Assembly (NCBI GenBank): GCA_036250225.1
Contig: JAPZLL010000013.1
Span: 1-64,000 of the forward strand
Source of the DNA: Cercophora sp. LCS_1
Lineage: Eukaryota; Ascomycota; Sordariomycetes; Sordariales; Lasiosphaeriaceae
Length of the DNA stretch: 64,000 bases
Direction of reading: 5' to 3'
The first letter of the stretch is position 1; the number at the start of each line of letters is the position of its first letter. A program made the translations under genes and the position numbers. Shown one piece after another: positions 1-10,611 of this stretch. Below the pieces are notes generated by a model that ran no database searches, had not been told where the DNA came from, and was given only the letters and a program-made list of their open reading frames with translations.

Positions 1-11
1 ACTGTGGCTTA

Positions 12-335
12 GTGCCTTGGCACCCCCACCACCACTGCTGCAAAGCAGCAGTGCTGTTAGCCACCAGTTACAGGGCACTGGTAGCTATTAATTCAACAAA
101 GATCCTACCCTTTGAGGGCATACCAGTGAAGGAGCTGCAAAATGAAGATCTGGCGAAGATCTTTGCATTCATTGCAGAAATCAGTGGAAAGCACGGGGGG
201 GTATCGGGGGGAGGAGAAATAGGTAAGGAGTTCGGTAATAACTACCGCGGGAGACTCCGGGAACATATTGAGCCGACTATCGAGCGAGCCCTAGAGATCG
301 CCAAGGTCGTTGCCAGTATTGAGGAAACCGAGTAG
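12..335 (+). CDS. C-terminal part of an unidentified ORF (possibly partial)
   Basis: An open frame of 107 codons runs to a TAG at 333-335 and its first possible start here is a GTG, so it may be the end of a gene that begins left of the window. The translated tail (about residues 30-107) is mildly charged and helix-like, with a glycine patch in the middle (GGVSGGGEIG). I recognise no domain. It sits directly beside an AT-rich repeat block, so it could equally be part of a decayed repeat. Low confidence that it is a functional gene. Confidence 0.2.
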   Translation: MPWHPHHHCCKAAVLLATSYRALVAINSTKILPFEGIPVKELQNEDLAKIFAFIAEISGKHGGVSGGGEIGKEFGNNYRGRLREHIEPTIERALEIAKVVASIEETE

Positions 336-419
336 GAAAAAGTGCAGCAGGGCGAGGTGGATACGTATACACGCAGCCAAACAGATAAAGAAAGACCCCT
401 CAACCATAGCCGTACAGCC

Positions 420-626
420 TTTAAGTAAATAAACCATAAAAAAACACCAAAGAACCTGTGATAAACCTTGTGATAAACCTCATGTATCCTTTTCGAGGAT
501 TAATTATAGTTATATAACCTTAAAGTAAATAAACTACACAAAGTACTAAAGGATCTATAATAAACCTTGTGATAAATCTTATGTGCTCTCTTTGAGGAAA
601 TATATGTCAATATTAATTAAATAAAA
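420..626. repeat. Diverged tandem duplication (about 100 bp x 2), RIP-like
   Basis: Two adjacent copies (about 420-519 and 520-626) share landmarks in the same order: AAGTAAATAAAC, then ATAAACCTTGTGATAAA, then ATGT and TTTGAGGA-like segments. Where they differ, copy 2 often has T for C or A for G (for example CCTGTGAT against TCTATAAT, and ACCTCATG against ATCTTATG). That is the transition pattern left by repeat-induced point mutation. Confidence 0.6.
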
Positions 627-662
627 AGCTTATGTTTAGTACAAAAAACACTAAATCAAATT

Positions 663-692
663 CGCGCATGCCCGCGCATGCCCGCGCATGCC
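663..692. repeat. Three tandem copies of a 10-bp unit (GCGCATGCCC)
   Basis: The unit GCGCATGCCC occurs three times head to tail inside an otherwise AT-rich region; the last copy is truncated by one base. The unit contains the palindrome GCATGC. No function is evident. Confidence 0.8.
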
Positions 693-743
693 GATAAAGC
701 AAAACTGCACCTTTATATTTCAAGCACTCTAAATATAATGGAA

Positions 744-2450
744 TTAAACCTTTGTCTCTGACATAGTTACATTTTGGGAAACCCTTTCCGTCTCCGAAAT
801 ATACTGCGCTGCTCCTGTATACCTCCAGCGATTAAAGTACGCATGAGGTGTCCCAGATGGGCAACTTAGCCCCGACCCGACACCATTACAGGTAGCATAG
901 ACACCCAACAAAGTGCCAACAAATGAGCCAGACCCTCCGCTCAGTAGTTCGGCGGATGCGGACCCCAGGACTACCTTTGTCTTGGCGTCAGAAGCCAGCA
1001 TAGCAGAAAAGGTGTACTGCGTCAGTGAAGCCATTTGGATCTGAAGGCGGACCGGCTCGCCTACCCAGCCAGAAGGCACAGAGGTAGTATTGATACGGCC
1101 CGAGGCATTGAACCGAAAGGTCAGTTGTGAGTTCAGGATTGCTATGCCCAGTTGGATATTTGCCACTTGGGTCAGGAAAGCGGTGATGCCGGCTTCCTGG
1201 TTTTGCGCTTCGGGATTAAATGAAAGGTCAACACTGAAGGTGAACAAGCTATGTGTTTGGCGACGCCCAATGAATGATATCGCCCTTGCGCCGTCCTGTG
1301 AACCGCCGGGCAACCCCGAGAGTGAATTCCTGCCGAGAACAACCTGGAGACCTCTCTGCGTCACGGTGAAGGAGCCATTCCGAGGTACCCGCCAAAAGAC
1401 AAGATTCTTTGGTAAAGGGTCGCCAACTGGAAAGTCGTAGACATCCGGATCAGAATTGAAAGGGCCGTCGCCAGGTATCTCGCGACCTGGTGTTGGCAGC
1501 TGCCAACCGGTCATTCTTCCCCTGACAGGTTCTAGGATTGGCCATTCACCCTTGGGCCAGGACACCGGAAAGAGAACAGTCTCTCGTCCCATGGGGTAGG
1601 ACTCGTATGCGGGCCCAGAGCGTGTTGCAAGCGCCATCCCCCACCAGTTGCCCGCTGCGTCTTGAAATAGGTCCGCGTGACCGACCGTTTGAAAGTATTG
1701 ATGAGTGCCGCGGTTTGTGAGGATCGGGTTCTTCGCATATGCTGTGTATGGGCCAGTGATGCTTTTTGCTCGAGCAATGGTGACAGCATGGTCTGTTGCT
1801 GTTCCTCCCTCCGCAATCAGGAGATAGTACCAGCCATCTTTCTTGTAGATGTGCGGTCCCTCTGGCCAGACGCCGCCCGTACCGTTCCACAATGGTATCA
1901 TGGGCCCCATCTTTCCCGTGTTGATGTCCATCTCTTGGACTTGGATCCCTTGGGTGGCAACCCATACCTTGCCATCATCGTCGAAGAATAGGTCGGGGTC
2001 TATCTTGGGAGCAACAAAGGTCAATGCATCGCTCCATGAGGCGTCGTCGTAGGGGTTGGTGGTCCTAAATAACACGCCGGCATTCTTGCCCGGGACGCCG
2101 AGATACTCGCAGATGACGTAGAAGACACCATCGTGAAGGCGGATGGTGGCGGCATACATTCCTTGTTGTTGTCCCTCAGTCTTCCAGCTATAGCTGGGAA
2201 ACTGAGATTCCCTGGTCCATACGTGACTGATGAGCTTCCAGTCGATAAGGTCTCTGGACGCGTATACCGGAAGTCCCGGAAACGAAATAAATGTCGACGC
2301 CACACAGTAGAAGGTCCCATTAGTCTGGATACAAGACGGATCTGAATGCCACCCGGCCAGGACCGGGTTCTGGAAGCTTGAGTTTTGGGATTGCACCGGA
2401 GCCACTAAGCCGACGAGGCCTGCGAGGGTCGAGAAAGATATAAGTCTCAT
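744..2450 (-). CDS. Secreted glycoside hydrolase family 43 (beta-xylosidase / alpha-L-arabinofuranosidase type)
   Basis: An uninterrupted 568-aa protein with an ATG at 2448-2450. Residues 1-22 form a signal peptide, so it is probably extracellular. The five-bladed propeller core shows the three acidic residues of GH43 in their usual settings: the base Asp37 in HSDPS, the pKa-modulating Asp151 in KIDPD, and the acid Glu197 in WPEGPH. Residues from about 350 on fit the C-terminal beta-sandwich found in many GH43 xylosidases. From the family, it should release xylose or arabinose from hemicellulose; which substrate it prefers cannot be read from the sequence. There is no intron and no carbohydrate-binding module. 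It is transcribed away from the neighbouring Cys-rich gene at 3401. It appears intact. Confidence 0.93.
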   Translation of the reverse strand: MRLISFSTLAGLVGLVAPVQSQNSSFQNPVLAGWHSDPSCIQTNGTFYCVASTFISFPGLPVYASRDLIDWKLISHVWTRESQFPSYSWKTEGQQQGMYAATIRLHDGVFYVICEYLGVPGKNAGVLFRTTNPYDDASWSDALTFVAPKIDPDLFFDDDGKVWVATQGIQVQEMDINTGKMGPMIPLWNGTGGVWPEGPHIYKKDGWYYLLIAEGGTATDHAVTIARAKSITGPYTAYAKNPILTNRGTHQYFQTVGHADLFQDAAGNWWGMALATRSGPAYESYPMGRETVLFPVSWPKGEWPILEPVRGRMTGWQLPTPGREIPGDGPFNSDPDVYDFPVGDPLPKNLVFWRVPRNGSFTVTQRGLQVVLGRNSLSGLPGGSQDGARAISFIGRRQTHSLFTFSVDLSFNPEAQNQEAGITAFLTQVANIQLGIAILNSQLTFRFNASGRINTTSVPSGWVGEPVRLQIQMASLTQYTFSAMLASDAKTKVVLGSASAELLSGGSGSFVGTLLGVYATCNGVGSGLSCPSGTPHAYFNRWRYTGAAQYISETERVSQNVTMSETKV

Positions 2451-3400
2451 CGCGACTGGATTTTGCCGGTCACGATGGGGTAGTGACCCTGGGCTGTCAC
2501 GCTTCGTACAAGTGGGAGGGTGAAATGGCTTTTAATGTTTTTCTGACCCCATGCCAGCATTGGCGGATGTCGTAAACAGGCGAGATCGGGGTAGGATTGA
2601 GGATGAAGGTCAAGCCCACCATATTAACGCACGAATCAGAAGCTACGTCACAAGCCGCGGGTGGATATGCTTCAGGAGAGTAACGTCGCTGCTGGGATGA
2701 TTCGTGCGCATCGAGGACAGTGCTTACCCGGTTATATGAAAGGCACCTACCACATTTTATTGGAACTATAAGGTTCCAACTATACGCTGAACCTGGATAG
2801 CAAAATAACGGACATCTGATAGCATAATAACCTCAAGCCAATTGTCAATTTACCTGGTAAAGCTAAATTCCTCAAGTAGACCTTACCTCAAGGCAGGATC
2901 ATATTTACCCACCAAATGAGCCCTCTGGAAAATGCTAACCATTTATTAATATTACTTCCTACAACCAAACAGTACTTCTCTAGTTATAAACTAATAGACT
3001 CTCATTAATAACCCAATCCAGAGCTATAGTCTCGATTGAAATAGTCTTAAAAACGAGTTTGTAGTTGTGGCCGCACCTTTGCAGCATATTTGAAATAGCG
3101 TCCCCTTTCTTACACAAAATGCGCACCCAAAGACAGCATTGTTGATATCGGTCGCGGGCACGTAGCACTTCAGAACCCCACGGCCTCACGCAACCATTCA
3201 GCATAGAGAACCTGGAGCTGAGCTGCATGGTATCTCCGGGCTATGTCCGTTGTTGGTCGCGGCTGGCAGGCTAAGGGAATTTCCGGGTGCCCGTCGATCT
3301 TGAAACTGCACAGCCCCAAAGTTGTCGTCACTCATCCCGAACCGCAAAGCACATCTTCACTTCACCCACTAAACACGCAGTGCAACGTATACCAAAAACA
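2451..3400. other. Divergent intergenic region with an AT-rich patch
   Basis: This is the shared upstream region of the GH43 gene (-) and the gene at 3401 (+). About 2720-3010 is AT-rich. An 82-codon minus-strand frame at 2980-3228 has no recognisable content and I do not call it. No TATA box is clear on either side. Confidence 0.5.
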
Positions 3401-4478
3401 ATGGCTCGAAGGCAGCGGAGGCATCATGCAGCAGTAGCGGCAGCACAAGCTGCTAGCGCAAACCAGACAGCTCCAGTTCAAGGTGGTCCAGCACCTCCAT
3501 TTTCAACAGGTCCTTCCACAAGCAGAAGAGTAAAGCCTCGCAATTCCATATCGAAATCCCATGCTGATTATTAGTAGACCTCGTGGAATCAAACCTGCGG
3601 CACCATCAGCACCGTCCTGACGGGTGTCGGGATTCTAGCCGCCCTCGCCTTTTTCCTCGGCGACCGCTTCAAACCGTCGGAACAAGACCCCTACACAAAG
3701 GCAACATATGCCGAGGAGCGATTTCAGAGCGAAATGATGCTCTGGAATCATTGCCTCGGATTCCAAGTCAGACGCCCACACCCCTTCGATGCCATCATCT
3801 GTCCCACTAACTCATCAGCAGGAGAAGAGTCTCATACATTTGCATCCTGAGTGTGAGGGAGTTTTAACCGGTCCCTTTCCCAGCCGCCCAGAAGAATTCG
3901 ATAACCGCGCCGGGAAAAACGTTTTTCGTCGTTCTTGGGCGGTCGTGGTGGCGGTGGCGGCCAAGCTTTATCACGTTCTGTGGGACGGTGTTGCAAACCT
4001 GCCGAGTGATCTTTTATTTACGTTCTTGTTAGCGGCGGTATGCATCCTCGTTTTCTGGGTCATATCACCTAGTGGAAGTCCACGGCGAGATAGAACAGGA
4101 CACACGTCTGAAGATGAAAAGGAGGAGGAACCGGAGAAGCAAGACAACGTATTTACTTCTGGCTCATTTACGGCGTGGAGTTCTGGAGGAGGCGGTTACA
4201 GCGGTCGGCCAGTGAATCTCAAGCCCGACCATCGTTGGCACTGCGTAAGTGCTGCTTCGATATTCATTTTGATCAAGGAAATGGTGAAGAGACTAACTAA
4301 CTCGACGCAGTGCCAGTGTGCCATGGGGCCATGGGTAACTGAAGCTTGTCTGTGCTCCCACCAAGTCTGCTCCGACTGCTCATTGGAAGCATTGGAGGCG
4401 AAATACACATCGGAAAAAGAAGAGGACAAAGTGTCCTACTACCTCTCTACGGGCTATGGTGGAACAAAACGAAGATGA
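3401..4478 (+). CDS. Hypothetical two-TM protein with C-terminal Cys-rich motif
   Basis: Four exons are inferred: 3401-3529, 3578-3766, 3819-4244 and 4311-4478. They give 303 aa. The introns have GT-AG ends and branch-like GCTGAT, CACTAAC and ACTAACTAAC motifs, and all joins keep phase 0. The start lies in an ACAATGG context. The N-terminus is basic, and hydrophobic segments near residues 52-62 and about 165-182 (LLFTFLLAAVCILVFW) look membrane-spanning. After an acidic and glycine-rich linker, the C-terminus carries closely spaced cysteines spanning the last splice junction (WHC-CQC, then CLCSHQVCSDC), which suggests a small metal-binding fold. I do not recognise the family. The intron 2 donor (GTCAGA) is weak, so that join is the least certain. 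Confidence 0.6.
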
Positions 4479-4733
4479 TCGAGCGGCCCGGCTGCTGAGG
4501 TTTCTCGGTCTTCAAGATGCAACCAACCAAGGGTTCACCACCGGCGATATCGGGGCCTAGCCGATCGGCTATTTGGGCAAGATCTCAAGTCCAGAGCCAT
4601 TTTCATTTTCCTTGCATCTTAGCCTCACTCTCAAGGTGTGGTCCCTGTCTCGGTAGTTTTGGTCCACCAATGCGCTTATTTGAACACCCACAAGACCTAC
4701 TCGTCATCCAGTCCGCGTGTGCCTGGTGTTTTA

Positions 4734-5260
4734 TCATGGACTGTCCCAGGCCACATACTTCTTGCTCAAGCCGAGCTGGTTCTCACATCCGCATCTTCCC
4801 CCTCCTCGGTCCATAATTTCTGTATAAAACCCCAGGATATCCGCGAGCGAAGCAAAGCTTGCAGACGAAGTCACAAGTAGGAAGCCACAAAAATGACTCG
4901 CGACGCAGGCTTGATTCTGGATGCGAGTTCTAGTGTGGTAGGTCTTTGCAGAGGCGACACTCGCATGACGTCGCTGACTTTGCGACGGGTTGAACATGTT
5001 GCCTTTGTGGCGACGAGGACACGAACGGTGATGGGGTAATTGTCGCGGAGCCACTTAAGATCGCTGATATCGTGATCTATGAGGGCTTTGGGGTGCTGGT
5101 CGACAAGTGGGAGGTCGACAAGACTTGGGATGTCCAAGTTTTCGGCGTTGAAAATGGTGAGGAGAATCTCGAGTGGAAAGGCGGTGAGCTTTCCGAACAG
5201 GCTCACTTCTTCTCTGGGCAAAGTGTCTTGCATCTGCTGGGACGTTTTAAAATGTGCCAT
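4734..5260 (-). pseudogene. F-box protein gene broken by frameshifts
   Basis: From an ATG at 5258-5260 the first frame gives an F-box-like N-terminus (FPLEILLTIF, LDIPSLVDL) followed by a segment typical of fungal F-box proteins (LKWLRDNYPITVRVLVATKA). That frame then loses family character. A CxxC-like segment with LWLPTCDFVCKLCFARGYP, normally the next part of this family, continues in another frame, and a further match (ENQLGLSKKYVAW) lies in a third. I see no introns that reconcile the frames, so the gene is probably decayed. An intact relative would recruit a substrate to an SCF ubiquitin ligase. The frame at 4457-4560 on the other strand is not assigned. Confidence 0.5.
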
Positions 5261-6503
5261 TGTTCATGAAGCAACTGTAGTAGCAGCACGGTGGAACGGT
5301 GGGAAGAGTTCTGGATGTCATTGGGCGCAGCCATCTGACGCCTGCTGCTGGCAGAGAAGTCCTCCAGTCAATACTCTTCATCCTGACATAAAGATCGCCC
5401 TTTGATGACTGCGACAGGATTACGATATTATCCCGGGCCAGCAATGCTTGGACATCTACCGACAGAGAAGCCAAGCCTGAAAACTGACCGTCTTCCCAGC
5501 TCGATGACACGAGTGCCGTGCGTGATTGATCAAAAACTCGTCGTGTTCGGGTCAACGATCCCCCTTCCGATGTCAGCGTTCCAGAAGCCTTGACAAGACT
5601 TTGCCATCCCGACCTCGACCCGTCTTGCCGTGATCCGGCGCGGCATGTACTATCTCCTTTTGGCTCTTCTCAATCCGTCGACATCGCCATCACTCACCCT
5701 TATCTCTGCCGGATACAGGTTGCCGCTGCCCAAAAAGCCGCGAGCGGTATCGCCCAGCTTCCATTTGTTGCTGACGAGGGAAAGAAAACGGTCGATCTCG
5801 GAAACAAGCCTCACGGATATTAACCGCAGGAGGATGCATGGTAGCCCGGAGAATTAACACATGGTACGATTACAGCCGTAACTGCAGCCGCGTGCCAAGA
5901 CCGAGGCAAATTGCCTTCGACCCACATTCGGACGGGACAACCAAGCTTCGAACGGGGTTGTTGTTATCGTGCTAGGTTGAGTCCGAGTCGGGTTGGGGGT
6001 TCTGAGAGGGCGGATGGGCTCTGCACGGATGTCGTGGGAGATTGAAGCTAGGTGAAGGAAGCCGGGAACGACAACCCCACTACTATACCGATGCACATAT
6101 GACATATATATCCAGCGGGCCTGGATAATGTTGTTAATACCCGAACCAGATGCGTGGTGCAATGCTTCGTAACTCGGGCATCGAACCAAAGTACCGCGAT
6201 GACGGCCCATGCTATTTTCGGATCTGGACTTGCTGAGAAGCAAGATTATTGATGGTGGCTTCATCTGGGTGTGAGCCGGATGCCCCTTTCCCAGTGGCGT
6301 CGACGTTGGCAGGGAAGACCCTGTTCCTGAAAACCCCGATCGGATCCAGGACCCCGGTTTTCTTCCCCCTTCGTCTGATGTCCTGGTGAGACATAAGTAG
6401 ACGGACGGTTCGGTCGTCTTGTGTTCCTGTCCTGCCCATTGACTTGGCTCCCAGCACCAAAAGATACATCGACAGCTAACGCTGCGGCCACCACAAAAGA
6501 AAG
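5261..6503. other. Gene-free region upstream of the GH45 gene
   Basis: Several frames of 60-136 codons exist on both strands, but none has recognisable domain content or plausible splice partners. I see nothing else distinctive. Confidence 0.4.
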
Positions 6504-7260
6504 ATGCATGCCCTCTCTCTGGCGCTTGTCGTCGCTACAATCGTCTTTCCGTCCGCCGTGACAGCCGCAAAGGGCAGGACACTCACGAGCTGGGACTGGT
6601 GAGTGGCAGTCTCTTCGGTCCTCATTGTTCAGACAAACACACAGACTAACAAGAGGCTATAACAGCTGCAAGCCGGCATGCGGATGGAAGAGCAATCTGC
6701 GTAACTCGGGCGCCACTGGCCAGGTCGCCGTCTGCGGGAAGGACGACAAGCCTCTCTCGAACAGCGAGGCCGACCGCCAAGGCTCATCGTGCTCATCCAA
6801 CGCAGGTAATGGTTTCCTGTGCTCGGCATACCAACCAAGGCCTGTCAACAATGAACTGTCATACGCCTTCGCCATTACGGATGGCATCGAAAACTGCTGC
6901 AAGTGTTTCGAGCTCCAGTTTACTGACGGGCCCGCTGTTGGCAAGAAAGTCCAAGTCCAGATTATCAACGAAGGCGGCAACACGGAGAACAACTCGCGGC
7001 AGTTCATCCTGCTCGTTCCCGGTGGCGGGGTTGGCCCAAACAAAAAGGGTTGCGACACCCAGTACGGATTTGACTGGGGGAGGGAGTACGGCGGCGTCGT
7101 CAAGGCCGAGGATTGTGTAACTCTGCCCGATTCTCTCCAAGGGGGGTGCTACTACAGATGGAACTACCTCAGGGGTGAGATAAACGGATGGAACGTTGAG
7201 TGGAACAAGATTACCTGCCCGGAGTATCTGACAAGTGTTTCGGGGTGCAAGGCTTCTTGA
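6504..7260 (+). CDS. Secreted GH45-like endoglucanase homologue, catalytic acid replaced
   Basis: Two exons, 6504-6598 and 6666-7260, joined in phase 2 across a 67-nt intron with a GACTAAC branch site, give 229 aa. Residues 1-21 are a signal peptide. The splice rebuilds the GH45 signature around Asp31 (SWDCCKPACGW), the position of the catalytic base. The Cys-rich core, the GPAVGKK segment and the VPGGGVG loop place it in GH45 subfamily A. In characterised members an Asp just before that loop (HFDLNIPGGG in the Humicola enzyme) is the general acid; here the aligned residue is Ile146 (QFILLVPGGG). The fold and cysteines look intact, so this is probably a secreted protein with lost or altered activity on cellulose. 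It has no cellulose-binding module or linker. Confidence 0.88.
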
Positions 7261-8345
7261 GATGATGATGAGCTAGTCCGGCGCCAGTATTTAATTTTGT
7301 AATTGATCTCAATCACGGCTGTGGTATGCAAGCCCCTGCTGCGCTGCTATGTCTCACATAACAAGGAGATTACTTGGTCATGTGATGGTGAAGCCGTGTG
7401 ATGGTTTCCGAGTTTGGGTTGTTGAGGGGGCCGCCGGACACAACCCGGAGCCGATTGCCAGTGGCCCGGCCGCATGGGGCCCACTTTCGGCCCCCGAGGT
7501 CGGCGGTGGGTCACCCCGTGTTCTTCGTGCCTTGCCCTGATGCGACATACTACTTTTGTAGATTTTACACACTCTGAAAGTCCTGGGACCCAATCGGGAG
7601 AAGCAGGTTCAGTGTTGCCTAGAGTGTGCCTGGAGCGTGCATGTCGGCGGTTTGCGCGTTTGCGCATTTCTCGCAACCTTTTCGTTGGGCATCAATCGCC
7701 GACCGGCAACCCGTGCAGGCGGCTCGCTTCGACCGAGTGGGGCGGTTTTTTCTCAGGGAGGCACCACACCTCGGACAAAATAAACCTGGGCTGGCAAATT
7801 TGAAGGCGGTTTCCCTCTCGCGTTGTCAAAGGTTCGGATTTAAAAGACGTAAAAATGTTTGGAGCGTGTCAAAGAGCATTCTGATTCCTCGGACATATTA
7901 TCTTTCGGAGATTTCCGTACCAGTCAAGACCACTGGAAGTGGCATTGATGGAATTCAGTGTGCTGTCTTTTTCGTCGCCCTCTTGGCAACCGAGCCAAAC
8001 ACGCCGCGGGTTTGCATCCCTGCGACGACCACCAATGCTGGTCAGGATTCAGGCTGACGACGACCAATGGTTGGGTCGGGTTGACCGTGCAAGCTCACCG
8101 ACGGCCTCCTCCTCCTCATTCATCTCCTCATCATAAAGTCTGCGCATTCTCGCAATCGCTTCGACCTGGGGGCTCTCTCTTCGATGCAAACCACTTTGAC
8201 CATCCGCTTGCGTCAGTTCGATCCACTTCAATCACCCGCCAGTAAGTCCCACCTTGACAGTTCTTCCATGTCCCAGAAAGTACATCGCATTTGATGCTGC
8301 TGGGAGTCTGTCATTGTATGATCCACTCATACCATTCCCGGAGCC
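7261..8345. other. Gene-free region
   Basis: No supported gene. Frames at 7347-8245 on both strands overlap each other and have no domain character. It forms the 3' flank of the GH45 gene and the upstream flank of the next cluster. Confidence 0.4.
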
Positions 8346-8992
8346 ATGGAATCTCATCCCGCCCGGGATGTCGATGGAAAAATGAATATTATTAGTACAT
8401 TTCCATCGGACCCATTGATATCATCACAATATCAACCTTTCTCTGCAGACACATTCCCAGAAATCCGCCAGGGGTACATTTCGAACCATTTGGAGCCAGT
8501 TGGATCCCAAGAATTTCCACAGGACTTTCCACCCGGACGCCCTGGACAGTACCTTGATCCTGCAGAGAGTCTAGTACTTTCTGTTGCGAGCAGGGGTGGC
8601 TTTTACTTCCATGGACATGAAGCCTTTACTCCCATAAGTGCTTCTGGCAAAGTTGCCAAGGCTCAGCCAGTGAGCTCATCTCTCCTGTCGCCCTGGGACG
8701 CCGGCTTCCCAGTAACGACGGGCTCTTCATCGGTAAGCTGCGTTTCCTATGTCAGTGTATTTGCGCAGAATTATACCAGGAGAAGGTCTAGCCTCCTTCA
8801 TCACCTCTACCTCTTCGTCACCCTGTCCCGAATATCCAATGGTTCCCGGGCCTCTACAGCCTATCTCTTTTCCTCGTTTCTTCTCCCTGGGAAATCAGTG
8901 AGGAAACCCTCTTCAGCGCAAAGGATGCCTCATATCAATGGATTATATAGTACTACCCCTAAAGGGCAGCTGGAAAGAGACAATGACAATGG
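8346..8992 (+). CDS. Unassigned ORF upstream of a C2H2-like gene
   Basis: An ATG at 8346 opens a long frame of which roughly the first 129 codons (to a GTAAGC donor-like site at 8733) look coding: Pro/Ser-rich and of even composition. It may be the disordered N-terminus of the C2H2-like protein that starts at 9107, linked by introns I could not resolve, or a separate short gene. A second donor-like GTGAGC sits at 8993 with a matching acceptor at 9041, but the phases do not join this frame cleanly to the next. Exon structure is unresolved. Confidence 0.3.
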
Positions 8993-9106
8993 GTGAGCAC
9001 TCTGGACTCGGAATCCAATGGTGTTGTTTCCTTTCTCTCAGGAGTCCGGTTACGCTGCACTGTCTTCGCTAATCATCCACGTCTCCAGCTCCCATTAACA
9101 ACCGAC

Positions 9107-10027
9107 ATGTTCGAGATCCTACACGGCATTGACGGGGATTCCCCCAGCAGGTGAACACATCTATCCCGCCCTCTCTCCAGCCTTTTGTGTTCTCACTGAC
9201 CCCATCGACCAGCACCCAACCCACAGCGCTTCATAGCAGCCAACAATCCCCCTCAATCGACTCACCCGCCAACCATACTCCGCCCCCCAGCAGATCAAAG
9301 TTCGCCTGTCCATTCTACCGACACGATCCGGGAAAATACATGCACTGGCGAACATGTCCCGGGCCAGGCTTCGACAAGATTCACCGCATGAAGTACGTCC
9401 CTTCCCTCCCTCGGCGAAGGCGCCCAGCACTAACCACACGAGTGAAAAAAAGGGAGCATATTTACCGCCGACATGCCGAGCCTCCAAACACCTGCCCCTC
9501 TTGCTTCGAGTCCTTCAAGACCCCAGACCAGCTCAGAGCCCACCAACGGAGGCGTCCAGCTTGCGAACTGAAACCATCGAGACACTCCCCGGACTGGATG
9601 ACACCTCATCAAATGGCCGAGATACGTTCCAAGAAGAGAGGAAACACCTCGTTAACGGATGCGGAGCAGTGGGGGAGGATCTATCGGGTTCTTTTCGGCG
9701 ATGACGTTAAGATCCCTTCACCCTGTGGGTTTCTCTCGCCCCTACCCCCTTTTTTTTCTGATGGTGGAGGCTGACAGATTTGCGGACCACATGAATCAAG
9801 AGCATGCCATGGCATTGAGCAGGGCCAGCATGAATGTCATTTCACGGCGGGACTTTGAGGATTACATTGCCCACGGAATCCCGTTGGACCTGCAGCACCG
9901 GTTCGAGGCTGAAATTGGCGAGGTGATGGGGTTGGTGTCGGGGTCTCAGATGGAGAAACTCAGCCGGCTTTCTCAGGGGCTGATGTTGGACGTCTTGAGG
10001 CGGTTTGCAGACGAGGCGAGTGGCTGA
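9107..10027 (+). CDS. C2H2-like zinc-finger regulator, short family member
   Basis: Exons 9107-9150, 9213-9392, 9453-9728 and 9778-10027 give about 249 aa. The core is the ordered signature of a fungal C2H2-like family: FACPFYRHDPGKY, CPGPGFDKIHRMK, then (after an intron at the usual lysine) EHIYRRH, CPSCFESF, a helix with LRAHQRR, then the WGRIYRVLFGDD segment and IPSP. Introns 1 and 2 have good branch sites. The third intron is less certain, because the strong donor (GTGGGT at 9725) leads out of frame and I used GTTTCT at 9729. Its role is probably nuclear and DNA- or protein-binding, by family resemblance only. It precedes a HET gene on the same strand, and two longer paralogues lie at 18.3-24.4 kb. 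Confidence 0.75.
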
Positions 10028-10611
10028 CAGAGACGCCCGACGGTATGACGCAGTGAATCAGGCTTTGGGCCGTAGGTAGTACGGACTAGTGTAGTACTAG
10101 CCAGTGCCATCGTCACTTTTATATTTCAACATGTTTATATACGTAGATTAGAATGCGCAATTAATAAAAAATACTGTGGAGAAAGTATTATCATATGCAA
10201 GTGCTCAGGTGGGGCCGGGTCTGTAGGATCGAAGCAGCGCCACTGTGGGTTTGCTCAGCTCCATCACTCGACGTCTCGAAGTATCTCGCGGTGCAATTCG
10301 CGTCTGATCTCCAACTTTTGGTGTCCCACCGTTGTTGCAGTCGCGGGGCTGGGTGGCTGTGTACCAGTCTTAGCGCTGATACCGTGGCAGCGACGAAAGA
10401 GCCAACAGACTCGAAGGCACAGCACGATGTGCCAATCACAAGCCTTGAGGATCGGGAAGGACGCATCGGCTAATTTCCGTTTACCCCTCACCCGGTTCGT
10501 CTTGAAACCTGACATTTCACAGAACGGAGCGATGAATCCTTGAAGACCTAACACCTCAGTTGTCTCACGAGCACATTGTTATCGAGCGCTGAAGGCCGCA
10601 GGGTGCCAACA
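10028..10611. other. Intergenic, promoter side of a HET gene
   Basis: No gene is supported; overlapping frames on both strands lack domain content. It begins with the 3' flank of the C2H2-like gene, is AT-rich near 10110-10190, and ends at the start of the HET gene at 10612. Confidence 0.4.

Larger units (their letters stand above)
336..743. other. AT-rich gene-free stretch with repeats
   Basis: No gene is visible. The stretch is strongly AT-rich and holds a diverged tandem duplication (about 420-626) and a triple 10-bp repeat (663-692), both listed separately. It separates an unassigned ORF tail from the 3' end of the GH43 gene. Confidence 0.6.
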
